Assembly: GCA_036245805.1 (NCBI GenBank)
Contig: BTRK01000002.1
Coordinates: forward strand, 31,850,661 to 31,914,660
Length of the DNA stretch: 64,000 nucleotides
Reading direction: 5' to 3'
Origin: Pristionchus mayeri
Taxonomy: Eukaryota > Nematoda > Chromadorea > Rhabditida > Neodiplogasteridae
Positions 33,838 through 45,966 of the stretch are shown one piece after another. Under the pieces are notes generated by a model. The model was given only the letters and a program-made list of their open reading frames with translations. It made no database searches and was not told the origin of the DNA. Every line of letters starts with the position of its first letter. Positions within the stretch are counted from its first letter, which is position 1. Made by a program: the position numbers and the translations under genes.

Positions 33838-35174
33838 TCAAAAACAATATTTTACTTCATAATTGTTCTCCAAATTGGTAAAACATGATCCATGCCTGTT
33901 CCCATAAATTCGCTCAGCTAAAGCGCAATTTTCTCCGTGAGGTATGATCGTTATGTCGATGGTTGAGAGTAATCTCATTCCTTCACTGAAGAAAGAGCGA
34001 TGAACCGCGCATCGGGCTACTGAAAATACTGGGACTAGAACGGATGATAACTGACTTCTTTCCGCCTTGCATATATCAAGCGCAGCATGACGACATAGTG
34101 CCAAAACAATTTTGTTATTGAGTTGCTGCATTATTTTGTCCATGATGAGACGATACACTAATGTGTATATTTAAAAAATTATCGTAGAAGAGATAATATC
34201 ATTTTTATATGTTGCCAAACTGTTGCTTTATCGAATAGTATTGATGCAATTCAGCAGCAATCACTTACTTTCATAAACACCGGGATTATTTAGCTCGAGA
34301 CGCATCAGATATACCGCTCCATCAATGGAAAGAAGAACAAGTTTTCGTACATGATTGTTGCGAATAATTTCGAGAAGTATATCTCTGAAATGTATATTTT
34401 TAAGTGTATTTATTATGTATGTTTCACTCATTTCAATTGTGTATCATATATATGGAAACAGCTCACTTGCTCTGCTCAGGAAGAGGCCCCGCTACTGAAA
34501 CTACGAGAGTATCAACGTGAGTGTCTCCCGAGGCTTTTCGGAACATTTCCGGGATATTCGATCGATCAAACGCTGTCATTATGAGCTTTTCGATGTGAGA
34601 ACATCTAGCCAGCAGTGATTCCAATTTAGGTTCATTTTCAACATCATTTCTTGTAGTAAACAATGAGTGTCCTTCGACGTCAAATATCTGAAATAGCAAA
34701 TATTGAGTCAGAAATGGTCATGAAATGCTAACGTCACGTGTCGGTCCTTGTTGGGTAACCGCACTCCAGGAATTGACTCCGAAATACCCTCGAAATTCGG
34801 TCGGAATTTGTACAGCTGTTTCCATAATTCGACTAGTCTCGTTCTGTCCCCAGAAGAAAGTGTCGATGGCCGGAAGTCTTGTGCGAACTTGGAAATGTTC
34901 CAACACAAGTTCATTCCACCGTAGTGAGATCTTCCGAGAAAGCGACATTTACGGCAATTGAGAACAGGGATTTACATAGCTTGCATTGAAAAATGAGCTA
35001 GCTTGTTTTGAGTAATATTAATAATTTCGGTGAATTTCCAATGAGCACAATGGAAGAAATACTCACCAATCTCATATTGTGGATAGATTGAATATGATCG
35101 TCTTTGATTATCTTTCGAATGATATCTGACGTTAAATTGTTGAGATTTAGGGCAGGATAGTCCGGTGTTGTCAT
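33838..35174 (-). CDS. Gene E: F-box-like protein, lineage 1
   Basis: Exons 35067-35174, 34733-34930, 34467-34687, 34269-34384, 33838-34157 give 963 nt, 320 residues. The intron phases (0, 0, 2, 1) are identical to gene D, which validates both models. The N-terminus LNLNNLTSDIIRKIIKDD plus MRL-ISLRWNELV matches the F-box pattern, including the Trp of the second half. The C-terminal two thirds have no motif I recognise but align with D and the decayed copy Q (for example LLARCSHIEKLI, NNHVRKLVLLSI). By family it would be an SCF substrate adaptor, which is inference. Acceptor 2 (CGGAAG) and donor 2 (GTTAGC) are unusual but kept by phase. It looks intact. Confidence 0.65.
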
Positions 35175-38171
35175 CTAAAATGTATTTAACATGTTAGAAT
35201 TGCTTTTGTAAACATGCTCAATTCGATATCACTTACATAATATTAATATCGAACAATGCGTTTCAGCGGGAAAAATATGCAAGAAGAAGTTTTTTTGAGC
35301 GAGATTGAAAGAAAAGGAGAAAAATGGATACACAATCAAGAGAGAAAGGGAATGCAAAAAATGACTAAACGACTTTAAGAGGCATCTGTTATCCGGGGAG
35401 ATATGGAAAAGAAGGATGAGTTATTTCCAAACTCTAAACGAGCTAAGGTAAGGGGACCAGTAACACGGGAAAATGTTACAATTGATTCAGTTCAATTTCA
35501 AGAGGGATAGTGAGTTGCACTTTCTGACTTCGAATTCGTTGCCCAAAATGTCAGAAACGTGTTGAAAGGGCGAAATCTATTCGAGCTGCTGAGAGGGAGG
35601 GAGGTGAGCTCATTTTGATCAGGTAATGAGTAATATTTAGCGTAAAATGATGCGAGTGCGTATTGTTTATATTGTACTCTCGCACTTTCACCTTATCTGT
35701 TGCACCTGCCTCCATAATATGATACTTCCCTATTGACATATCTTGTAAGACTGCTATGTGATTAGGGGCTCATGAGAGATACATATAAATAGGTGGAGAG
35801 AGAGAGAGAGCCTTTCTGCAATCTTGAAAAAAAATGCTCAGATATTAAAAGTGCACTGTCAACATTGCCCGACGTAAATTCAGCCACTTTATGTCGCACA
35901 CTGAGCTAATCATCCCTTGCGACCCACTTGGCGTGTCACATTTTGGTGAATGCCTCAATGCTGGAAGCGGGTCAATACGGGAAGTGCAGGATCAAGTTAT
36001 ATAAAAGCGATAAAGGGCAATGAGAAGGTCATCAGGAAGGACGATCCTAGATGGAGGAAAGTACTAAAAAAAGTGTGATAAGGTAAAAGGTAAAGGTAAA
36101 GGTACATCCCGTCTTCGAGACTGGGCTCGCGGGAGAACACTGCTAGGCCAGTGTTAATAGTGTTAACACTGCTAGGCCAGTGTTTATAGGCTAGTGTTCC
36201 AGTGCCACTTTATGTTAAAAAAGTGTGATAACGCGAAAAATACGTGAAAGATTGATCAATTGGTCGTTGTAACAGGTGCTAAAAAAGGGTGAACTCACGC
36301 CGGCTCGCGGCCAGCAACTTGGGCTAACTAGGGAATGAGAGGCGGGATAAAGGGAAATCTGCGAAAGAACGAGAAAAATCGTGGAATCTCTGGTCGGACC
36401 GGAGGGGCGAGACATGGAGAAGGTGTAATTATGGGGAGACGGATGGGTGTAAGGAGAACGGGGACGGTGATTGAATGGTTTTGTTCTTTTTTTGGAAACC
36501 CGATAGAATATGTGCGACCCGATCTTATTTGCAGGGGCTTTTCTAGGTGATTGTTTCAGCACTATCACCTCGACTTACCTCGAGATCGCACATGTGGGAA
36601 AGCGTAGCTATATGTTTGTGGTTCTCTTTAGGCAGTAAGGAAAAGCGAAAGTAAGTACTCATGACAAAAACGAGATTCAGGGAAACTGAGAGGTGGGAGA
36701 GGATGTGATAAGAAGAGAGCATGAAGAGTGAATGACATACTTTTCTGCTGATCCCTATCTGCACTTTGTTATCATCTCACCGTTGATTCCAATGGAAGAT
36801 TAATTCATAAGTTTCGGATGATGTGTAATTATGTACAACTCATATTCTCACACTTTTCTGTTCTTTTCGTGTGTATTTGTCTGTTCCCATTCGTTATTTC
36901 GTCGAAATTATGATTTGATATTTTTGTTGCAATATTACTTATTACTTATTAATAGAAAAAATATTGCTTATTAATAGAAAAAAAATCTTTCAGTTGCCTA
37001 CATCAACTCAATTGAAGCTCTTAGAAGCTCAGACATTCATTCAAAATCAAAACTGAGGAATAACTAGCTCAACGTTAGCGTGCAATGCGCTTTTGCAGAT
37101 ACTGTGGATCAACTATATACTTGTTCCCTTACAATCGGACATACCATCTCCTCATCCTTATTCTTTGTCGTTCTATTGAGAAAATGCTAGGTATATTCAC
37201 CATATCCAAAAATCGTAGGTAGTCAGTCGTATCCGCGTTGCAGGCACTACTCGTATCACTTGGATCGATGAGCTGCCCTATTTTAGCGGCCTTCTAGGCT
37301 TCAATGGCATGAAGAAGATTTGTGCCACCTCGTTCATCTTCTCGGAGATCTGACTGTACGAATTGTATACTCGCGCCTTCAATAAGGAGCGAAGAAAACG
37401 CTTTCTCCTCGAGCAAACATGAAGTCCTCGTTCATCCCGATATCTTTCACCGATTAATCGATGGGGTGTCTTGATAAACTATCGCGAGGTTCTTTTGAGG
37501 TGATCTCAATGCTCAACTCGTGGGAAATGAGAAGCCCCAAAGGATAACAATGGAGGCGGCTCCTTTCTAGATCTACTATAGCATCCCCTGTCATGTTTTT
37601 AATTGTACTCGATTTCCAATAAACATGTTTAGTTATGTCGAGAAGGCATTCGATCATTGCATTTAACAAGTATTACTAGGGATTTAACGTTTTCTAAAGT
37701 ATTACATTTATTGCCATTTCCGTGGCTCACTTGAAGGGGATGATACGAAATGAAAAGTAAAAGGAATGATCAGATATAAAAGAAGGAGATGTAGGAAGAC
37801 ATGCATTATTCACGAGAGACGAGATACAGTGTATAATAGGGAGAGAGAGAAGGCAAAGTGAATGATTCACATTACGCATCTAATCATTCTTTCCCGCTAC
37901 CTCTTTTGATTTCCTCTATCGATTTCCATTGTGGCGCAATTCATTATTCTCTATTCAAGTTGTGGGCAAGCCATCTATTATGCCACGGTTTCCTTCACCC
38001 ATGTGGCCATAATGGCACTTTTCACGTGTCACTTCAAAAGGAGGGACAAATTTCGCGCCCAATTTTGAAGTCACGCGTACTCACCAACACTGTTTACTAA
38101 TTTATCACTATTCACGTCTTTCTTTTTCTTTTTTAAAATTTGTAATAGCGTTTAAATAAAATATTTAGGAT
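35175..38171. other. 3-kb region without recognised gene
   Basis: Contains an (AG)n run near 35800, a TAAAGG-type repeat with a palindromic repeat (36090-36215), and a piece near 36990-37030 (TTTCAGTTGCC..ATCAACTCAA) that recurs at 51365-51390, suggesting remnants of another small family. No complete gene model. Confidence 0.5.
36086..36215. repeat. GGTAAA repeat followed by twofold palindromic repeat
   Basis: AGGTAAA/GGTAAA units are followed by two copies of ACACTGCTAGGCCAGTGTT, each a near-palindrome centred on TAGGCCA, then TAGTGTTCCAGTGCCAC. It is probably the remnant of a structured repeat. A related CTTTACCTTTAC run occurs near 56275. Confidence 0.6.
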
Positions 38172-40181
38172 ATGACTGAACTACCGGTGATTGAACAATC
38201 GAAAGGGTTCACTAGAGATCTTGAGACGTATTCTCCTATCGAAATTCTGCCTCAAGAACTTGCATGGCTGATAATAAAGTACACTCCGGAATCTGCATTC
38301 GATCTCAGATTGGGTAGTTGATCATTCTTGAGTTTGCAAATCTAACATAATCTAACGTCTCAATTTTTGGAACCCCCTTTTCCAGTACAATCTCTCACAG
38401 TATTGGGAGTAAGAAAGTGCTGAAAAAATATTTTCTCTGCCAATTTTTTGATAAAGATAATGTCAGAGTTCCGAATTCCAGACTTCGTCGTCACTGAAAC
38501 ATCATGTGGATGAATTCGTACTCCGTGAGAACAAGTTTAAGCTTGTCGAGAAGCTGAAATTTCTTGGAGAGAACGAAAGAATAATCGATTATGTGTGTTT
38601 GACAATTAACACGTTTTAAAGCCTTTTATTCAGCGTACATTGGAGCTGCTCATAATAGTTCCGCGTCATAAATCTAAGATTTTCGAAATGCGAGCGAGGA
38701 TTCATAACTTCCGATTTGCCAAATGCCGAAATATTGGCGATTCCAAGGTAGGTTTATGGCTGCGGAAATATATCGGGTGGAATTCCACCTATTTGCGAAA
38801 ATCGCATAATGTAAAGTTCAAATTTGAATTGAAATTAGAATTCCAGTGAATAGTACTGGTTTAAGTGGTGTAAAAGTATTGCACATCCCAAAAGCAATAT
38901 ACTTGCACCCTTTCCACTTCCCACTGTCCGTAGCATAATATCATACGAATAGCATATTAATTTGACAAATTTGCAGTTAACGTTGTCTTTGCAGTACTAT
39001 ATGCTTCGAGCATACTATGACAAAATGACGCGAATCATCATTCCGGAGTCGCTTAAACAGTGCATGGGAGGATGCGCGGAAAGCGTCGAATTCTGGTACT
39101 GCAAGGATCAGGGAGACCTGGATCTCATTGCCAAGAGCATTGAAGGAATTCAGTTTAGCAAGATGAAGATTGCATCGTTGGGCTTTGACGAAGGCGACGA
39201 TGTGTGAGTGTTTCTAGTTGCGCTAGGTCGGATGATCACCATCGGATCCTACTGAATGATGACAAAAAAATGGACCCTTCTATAGAACTTTCACAGAATC
39301 GTTCTTGCGACTTTGGGAACCTACTGCGAAAGTTCTAAATAAGGGTCCATTTTTGGTTATCATAAAGTAGGCTACGATCAGAACGGTGATCATCCGGCCT
39401 AGTACCCTTCTCGTCCTTTGGTATCTCAACTTCGATCATAGCTTTCTTTGCAGAAAACGCGTGATGGACATCATTAAGCTGCGCAATATTGACCGGGGGT
39501 ATCATTAGCAATCGAGGTATCATGACGAGCACAATATCATTTTGTTTTTATTTATTTATTTCAGACAACTTTCTTATCGAGCTATCCACGATGGTCCGAT
39601 CATTGCACATACGTGCTGGGATGGGGCACCGCTCCCGAAACCCATTTGGCATCATGGATGATCATGATTGGGCCGCGATATTTCTCGAGATGTTTACAAA
39701 CAAACTTGAAACACTGATCATCGACAATAAGAAGAATCCAGAATATTTCGAGAAAGCCAGCGCCGAACAATTCATTGAGGTAGGGCACATGAATTCGAAA
39801 TCCGGAATTTAATTCGTTTCTCATATTCCTTAGATTAGCCTAGGGTACATGAGCGTGTAGGAAAAGGAAAGGCGAAAGATTACGCGAATTTCGGACAGAA
39901 CACGTAATCGATCACCAACAATTAATGTACTCCAGGGCGTTGCTCAGCTGAAGAAGAAGATTTGGTTCTCTTCATCATGCCCTCGTTATCCCAATTGGAT
40001 GGACTATGAGAGTGATGGCTACTCTTATACTCTCACAAATGTGGAGGACACTCCTGGGCCCGATCCATACTCCCGTCAACCAATCCCACGTGGCACACTG
40101 TCGGTGAAACATTGCTCGAGACTTGATGAGACGTTCTCTGAGGAGGTTTCACCGAAGAAAACATTGCCTGGAACTATATAA
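38172..40181 (+). pseudogene. Gene G: F-box-like gene, lineage 2, probably frameshifted
   Basis: Seven exons: 38172-38312, 38482-38592, 38634-38747, 38995-39203, 39454-39516, 39565-39779, 39936-40181. Exon 1 ends EILPQELAWLIIKYTPESAF-DLRL, the F-box-like start of lineage 2. Later blocks are SSLKHHVDEFVLRENK, LLIIVPRHKSKIFEMRARIH, CAESVEFWYCKDQGDLDLIA, FLIELSTMVRSLHIRAGMG and VKHCSRLDETFSEEV. Two problems appear. The donor after DLRL reads GGGTAGT, so the GT is one base late for the phase needed. Exon 5 is 63 nt where paralogs F and H have 80 and 83, so it enters TAG and leaves the wrong phase. All other exons are clean. Either G is a young pseudogene or exon 5 has an unrecognised structure. 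Confidence 0.6.
39223..39404. mobile_element. Short fold-back element in intron 4 of gene G
   Basis: CTAGGTCGGATGATCACC at the left pairs with GGTGATCATCCGGCCTAG at the right, and the arms continue with AATGGACCCTT paired to AAGGGTCCATT around a central loop. Confidence 0.7.
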
Positions 40182-41113
40182 TCCGTTTTATTCGCATAAA
40201 GCTTGAGCCATTTTTTGCCATATCATACAGAACAGATCCTTCCTTTTTTGGGTTAATGTATATTAAATATGCGTTCTATTTCCGCCGGATAAAGTACCTT
40301 TGTTAACGTTTGTTTATATTTCCATTTTATCAACGGTTACGTCGTGTCTTGCATTCTCTACATGCCATCTCAAACTATTCGCTAACTTATTGGGTTAGGA
40401 CACGGACATTCCAGATTGAGATCCAATAGTTGTTCATAATCAATCAATCAATATTTATCACTTCAAGCGTTAACGCTGTGTGAGGATAGGTCGGAATTCG
40501 TCGGTCGTTGCAGACCACCAGTGGGGGTCACTTGTTCTTCTGAGGTTGGCCATAATTATAATATCCCGGGTCTTCTTATCCTGCACTCCTTACTTGGTTG
40601 CAGCCACAATACTGGTTTGGTTCATTGTCACTCGCTAATATATCTTTCATAAATGATTTACCGTGCGTGTACGGGAGCTATTGTATTGGAATGATATCGC
40701 TCAAATAATATGCATTATGAATATTCATAATTTTCGTATTCATTTTATTGGAATATTAAAAAAGATTGTCCGAGCATTCGGCGATAGCGCAATGTATTCG
40801 GTTATTTTATGTAATGACTTTACTTACACCTTCTTCTGGTTGGGTCTTCTTACAATTACATGTTCTGCTGGTTGTCTTCAAAATTCGGTTGTTTCAGATT
40901 TCGTTTCAGACGCAAGGAGACTTTTACTGATCAATGGAATGCACACAACGGGGTTTCCCTCGTGAGGACGCAAGCTATTCAATTCAATTCAATTATTTAT
41001 CACGTCAGGCAATAGTGCTCAGGTTGCGCAATAGTGGACGATCGTATACGTATATTTCGTATAATGCATTTTTGCATTGTTAAAGATCGCATTTTAACAG
41101 AATATTTCAGGAA
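40182..41113. other. Intergenic between G and H
   Basis: No gene recognised. A plus-strand open frame at 40663-40965 is rich in hydrophobic residues but has no splice or homology support. Confidence 0.5.
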
Positions 41114-42020
41114 ATGGGCGAGATCAATCTGAGAACGCAACCAGGAAGTGTTGCTACGTTATCTTCCATCGAGTTGTTGCCTCGAGAACTATCATGGCTG
41201 ATAATACAGTATACTCAGGAGTCTGCATTCGATCTCAGATTGGTCAGTAGTTCATGATTTGGGATAATTATCTCCCCAAAACTAGCTCGTAAGATGGGAG
41301 CGTGGTCTGGCCGAAAATCTGTGAGAATTCGGGAGATAAATACAAAACTTGCAATGTTATTTATCAGTATTTGATCGAACATAGGCGTGATTTACAATTT
41401 CAGACTTCCTCGTCCTTTAAATGTCATGTCGACGCCCTTGCCCAACTTGATAACTTGAAGCTGGTAAAGAAATTGCAATTTATGGGAGATATCAAATGAG
41501 TGATGGATTGGGTGAGGGTTGGGAAGGTCAAAAGGGGGTATGACAGAAGCGCAACGACAAAAGCGCAACTCGAAATATAAGGCTGTTGCATAAGATCCTT
41601 TCTTTTTTCTTTTGGACAATTCTGCTGAAGTACATGGACAGACGAGATATTCTGATTACCCTGTGATATGGTCTTGATTGTGGATTATACCCATGAAATG
41701 GTTTTGAATCTACTCACTATCTTGGGTGGCTAGCACGTTTCAGAAAATGAGCATCGGAAAATAGCGATTTTTAGCATTTTGAGTTGGGCCCTTGTTGCCG
41801 AGAATTCGTGGCATTCTGATTCTGCGCAATCATCCAGTACTAGGAAAAGAGTTGATTGCTCACTTAAGTGCAAAAAAATCCGTATTCAAATGCGTGTGGT
41901 AAACAGGGGATACCCAAATCTGTTGATTTCAACGTGTTAATCTCGACATATTTTTTTCAAAGAATTCAGCTCGTGAAAGGATAGACCAATCTTTTCCTAA
42001 ATATGATTGCATATCACGAG

Positions 42021-42406
42021 TAGGGGTGACAAAGGAAGAATGAGAAAAATCAAAAATCAATTGTCAAAATTAAACCATTATGTAAAATCGTGATTTTGCT
42101 GGAAGAATGTGTTCGTGGTACGTGCACCCTCATGTCCAACTGTAATTAGCAGGGGTATCAATTGTCATTTGCATGCAAAATTCGAAAATCGAAAATTCGC
42201 GAAAAACACCAATCCTTCCGGAAGGATTTTTCAATAAGTTGGATGGATTTAAACATTTTTGGCCGTATAGGTATGAAAAAATGATCCTGAATAGATTTGG
42301 AATCGATTGGTATCAACTCTTCCACATGTTTCGTAACTAATTAAGATGTTATGACCTATTTTCGGAATTGAAAATCTCGAAAAAAATCCTTCCTTTGTCA
42401 TCCCTA
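42021..42406. mobile_element. hAT-like MITE with 8-bp target duplication
   Basis: Terminal repeats TAGGGGTGACAAAGGAAG and (reverse complement of the right end) TAGGGATGACAAAGGAAGG are flanked by ATCACGAG at 42013-42020 and 42407-42414. An 8-bp duplication and TAGGG-type ends are typical of hAT elements. There is no coding capacity. It inserted into the outer end of the palindrome 42407-44155, whose undisturbed end elsewhere reads ATATCACGA. Confidence 0.75.
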
Positions 42407-44155
42407 ATCACGAGTCTTCTGAGAGATTGCATGAGCCCCCGGCACCAGGAGCCCCGACTTTTAGCACTATCCACGATATAATTATGCCAAGGTATATTGG
42501 ATACAAGAAAACTTTTGGCGTTGGCCGTTTTTTCTGGAACCGGCTTTTAGGCATTTTCCGGTTCCGATCCCGGCTCTACCATATATCGGCTCCCAGATGA
42601 GCTAGAGTGGTGGCTTTGGGCTCAAAATGTTCATAAAATTATTTCCAACAACTTTCCTGTTGACAACAACATCCTACGACAACAATATAACATCGAAAAA
42701 TGTGATAAAGTGATTTCAAAATGAGAAAATAAATTCTAACGGCTCGGGGACCCCCCCATTTCGTGTAAACCGAGATCAGTTTCAGAATCTACGCACATTA
42801 TTCTATTAAGAAAAAAATAGCGCCGAGCCAATTGTGCCTGGGAATTTGACCAAAAAAGGCGAAAATCATCGAAAATTCGATCATTTCAAATATTCGCATT
42901 TGTTATTCTTCACGGAACAAAGTTCATTTGTCGCCTTTTTACTGTTTTATTATAATCACTTATATAAAACATAAAATTCAGTTGAAAAAACCGGAGATGT
43001 CCATATTTTAGAAAAATCATATTTTTCACATCGCAATTTCTCAAATTTGAACGATGTAAACTCAAAAATTCGAGATCAGTTGACTCCTCAACTGTATCCA
43101 TTTTATAGCACGCCTCGACGTGAATGAAAATTGGTGGAACATGTTCCTCCAATATCTCAGGTCTCTACTTTTTTGAGACCCGAAATTGGCTCAGGAGACT
43201 GTGTCGGCAATAATTAATTTCATTTTTTGAAGTTAATTTTGAGAATTCTGATTGGATATGGTTGTAAATATTGTTTTCGTAATATGTTGCATAAACTGAA
43301 CATAAAAATAAACACCTATTACCGTTTCTAAATTTCTAAAATTTTTGCGATTTGAAAATTTTTGATTTTTGAAAAATTGTTCAAACGGTCACTTTTCCAT
43401 ATGTATTTTTTTTTTCCATATCTGGTCCACCAATTTTCATTCACGTCGAGGCGTGCTACAAAATGTCTACAGTTGAGGAGTCAAGTTACCTCGAAATTTT
43501 GAGTTTGCATCGTTCAAATTTGAGAAATTGTGATGTGAAAAATATGATTTTTCCAAAATATTTTTTCAACTGAATTTGATGTTTTATATACGTAATTATA
43601 ATAAAACAATAAAAAGGCGACAAATGGACTTTGTTTCGTGAAGAATAACAATTGCGAATATTTGAAATGATCGAATTTTCGATGATTTTCGCCTTTTTTG
43701 GGCAAATTCCCAGGCACAATTGGCTCGGCGCTATTTTTTTCTTAATAGAATAATGTACGTAGATTCTGAAACTGATCTCGGTTTACACGAAATGGGGGGT
43801 CCCCGAGCCGCTAGAATTTATTTTCTCATTTTGAAATCGCTTTATCACATTTTTCGATGTGATATTGTTGTCTTAGGATGTTGTTGTCAACATGAAAGTT
43901 GTTTGAAATAATTTTACGAACATTATGAGCCCACAGCCACCACTCTAGCTCATCTGGGAGCCGATATATGGTAGAGCCGGGATCGGAACCGGAAAATGCC
44001 TAAAAGCCGGTTCCAGAAAAAACGGCCAACGCCAAAAGTTTTCTCGTATCCAATATACTCTGGCATAATTATCTCGTGGATACTGCTAAAAGTCGGGGCT
44101 CCTGGTGCCGCAGGGGTTCCGTTTTCATGCAATCTCTCAGAAGACTCGTGATATA
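42407..44155. repeat. Long palindrome 1 (arms about 0.73 kb)
   Basis: ATCACGAGTCTTCTGAGAG at the left is inverted as CTCTCAGAAGACTCGTGAT at the right, and pairing continues to about 43140/43423 (for example CACGCCTCGACGTGAATG with CATTCACGTCGAGGCGTG). The spacer is about 280 bp. There is no coding frame of note. It is a relative of the palindrome at 47469-48756. Confidence 0.9.
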
Positions 44156-44943
44156 TGTAGGGACCACAAGGTCCGCCCCTTTCCTCTGACAGGATGCCCC
44201 CTCGAAAGCGAGACAGAATAATTACAGCGTTCATTCTTAACCAAATGACTTGATCAAAAAAGAATTCGAAAGCTCTTTCCATGTGCTTTCAATATTTCAC
44301 TATTCAAAATTCAGTTTTCGAAGTTGTAATTTTGAAAATTTGAACTTTGTAGCGCGATTTGTCGTTTATCCCAGATTTTTGCTATGCCGGAGCAGTGAAA
44401 TTATGATACACTGTTCGAATAGTGAAAATGTGATACCCAGCAACTATTCAAACAAGTTGGCCAAAGGAAATCGAAAAAAAAATGATTTTCAGCTCTGTGA
44501 TTCGAAAAAAAACCAGTCGGTGCCTGCGCTAAATGATCCCACTTTTCCTCTCTCCCTCTCCTCCCTCTCCTCTCGCTGGACTCTGCCCCGGCGCGTGTAG
44601 AGAGCGGTCGCTCATACGAAAGAGCGCGAATGCATCGCTTCCTCGTCTCCCCTCGCAGGGGTGAGGCACAACCGGGAAATGGCGAAGCCGTGCCCAAAAT
44701 TTTTGCATTTGGATTGGGGAGGGATAGGAATAGGCTCCGCCCCTCTCTCCCTCGTCTCGTTTTCCCACCGCTCTCCGTTGACACCTTTTCACGTACTTTA
44801 TGAGCTCTAGTGCGATTCTAAGAAAATAAATCGACAAACGGTCAAAAGCATGATCTTATGGGGATCCAAGCGGGCTGTTTGAGCATAGTTAGTGTGGAAT
44901 AGCTTCATTTCGGCTTCACCACTTGTGGTCCCTACATATATGC
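44153..44943. mobile_element. Tc1-type MITE with TATATGTAGGGACCACAAG ends
   Basis: The left TATATGTAGGGACCACAAG is inverted at the right as CTTGTGGTCCCTACATATA, with TA at both borders. The interior contains a GC-richer CT-rich part (44530-44770). The open frames there are on a low-complexity strand and are not supported. Confidence 0.7.
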
Positions 44944-45402
44944 ACAGTAAGGTACTTCACAACCCATCACAATTCAGCCCTTCTTATCGATGTCTATAAA
45001 TTATGTGGAAAATAATTTAAATCCATAACTTTCAGAGAGAGCGAATATCTGATCGGGCCCATATTTCATGCACGGTTTTTAAGGCTCAATTCTCGCGATA
45101 TGTCACATGAGATACCCCATCATATTACTTTAGAATATTGTAACAAATTCAGCAATATCACTGGTCTCCTCGGAGCTGTGAATAATTGAGCACTCGGATC
45201 AAACATACTAGTGCGATGAAATCCGATCTAAATTGGCCCATGCTCACAGATATAATCGAACCAAGATCGTGCTCGATATAGAGTGTACTCATGTCCCAAT
45301 CAACTGTAACAAACCATTAGTTGATTGGTCGATTGAAAAGAACAGTGGAGGTTATAATGTTCATGCACGAAAAAAGAAAGGAACTTATGAAACAGCCTTA
45401 TA

Positions 45403-45966
45403 TCTCTCGAGAGAGGGGTGATTCAGCTTCGATGTTGGTATCAACTTATTGCTATTCATTAGCAGTATCTGCCTGAGGGCATATTGGTGACGTCACTGAA
45501 AAAAGTGACGTCACCATTTTTAGACGTATAGTAGGGGGTCAGGGTAAAAAATCGTGATAAAAGTTGTTGGATCTAGATGACGTATCAATGCCCACACAAT
45601 CTACGATAAACCATCTTTAATTTGTCGGCTACCGTATCCCGATACACCATAATCTAGCAAAGATATGATCGCAAGTTGATGGAGAACGACCCTGTTTTCT
45701 CTGACATACCTCAACTAGATTAAGCTGTAGCGGGATACGGTAGCCGACAAATTAAAGGTGGTGTATCGTAGATTGTGTGGGCATTGATACGTCGTCTAGA
45801 TCCAACACAAACTTTTATCAAGATTTTTTACCCTGAACCCCTATACGCCTGAAAAAAGTGTCGTAACTTTTTTCGGTGACGTCACTAATTAGCCTTCAGG
45901 GAAGATACTGCTAATTAATAGTAATTAGTTGATACCAACCTCGAAGCAGAATCACCCCTCTCTCGA
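45403..45966. mobile_element. Fold-back element with TGACGTCA-type palindromes
   Basis: CTCTCGAGAGAGGGGTGATT at the left is inverted as AATCACCCCTCTCTCGAGAG at the right. Pairing continues through GGTGACGTCACTGAAAAAAG, ACCCTGA and GCCGACAAATTAAAG to a loop near 45680. It sits between ATAT on both sides, within the right terminal repeat of the 4.5-kb element. Confidence 0.8.

Noticed and set aside
36215..36568. 117-residue minus-strand frame rich in Ser/Pro
   Set aside because: No paralog, no splice signals, biased composition.
44401..44837. Minus-strand frames of 102-127 residues
   Set aside because: They lie in the CT-rich interior of a MITE and depend on low-complexity sequence.
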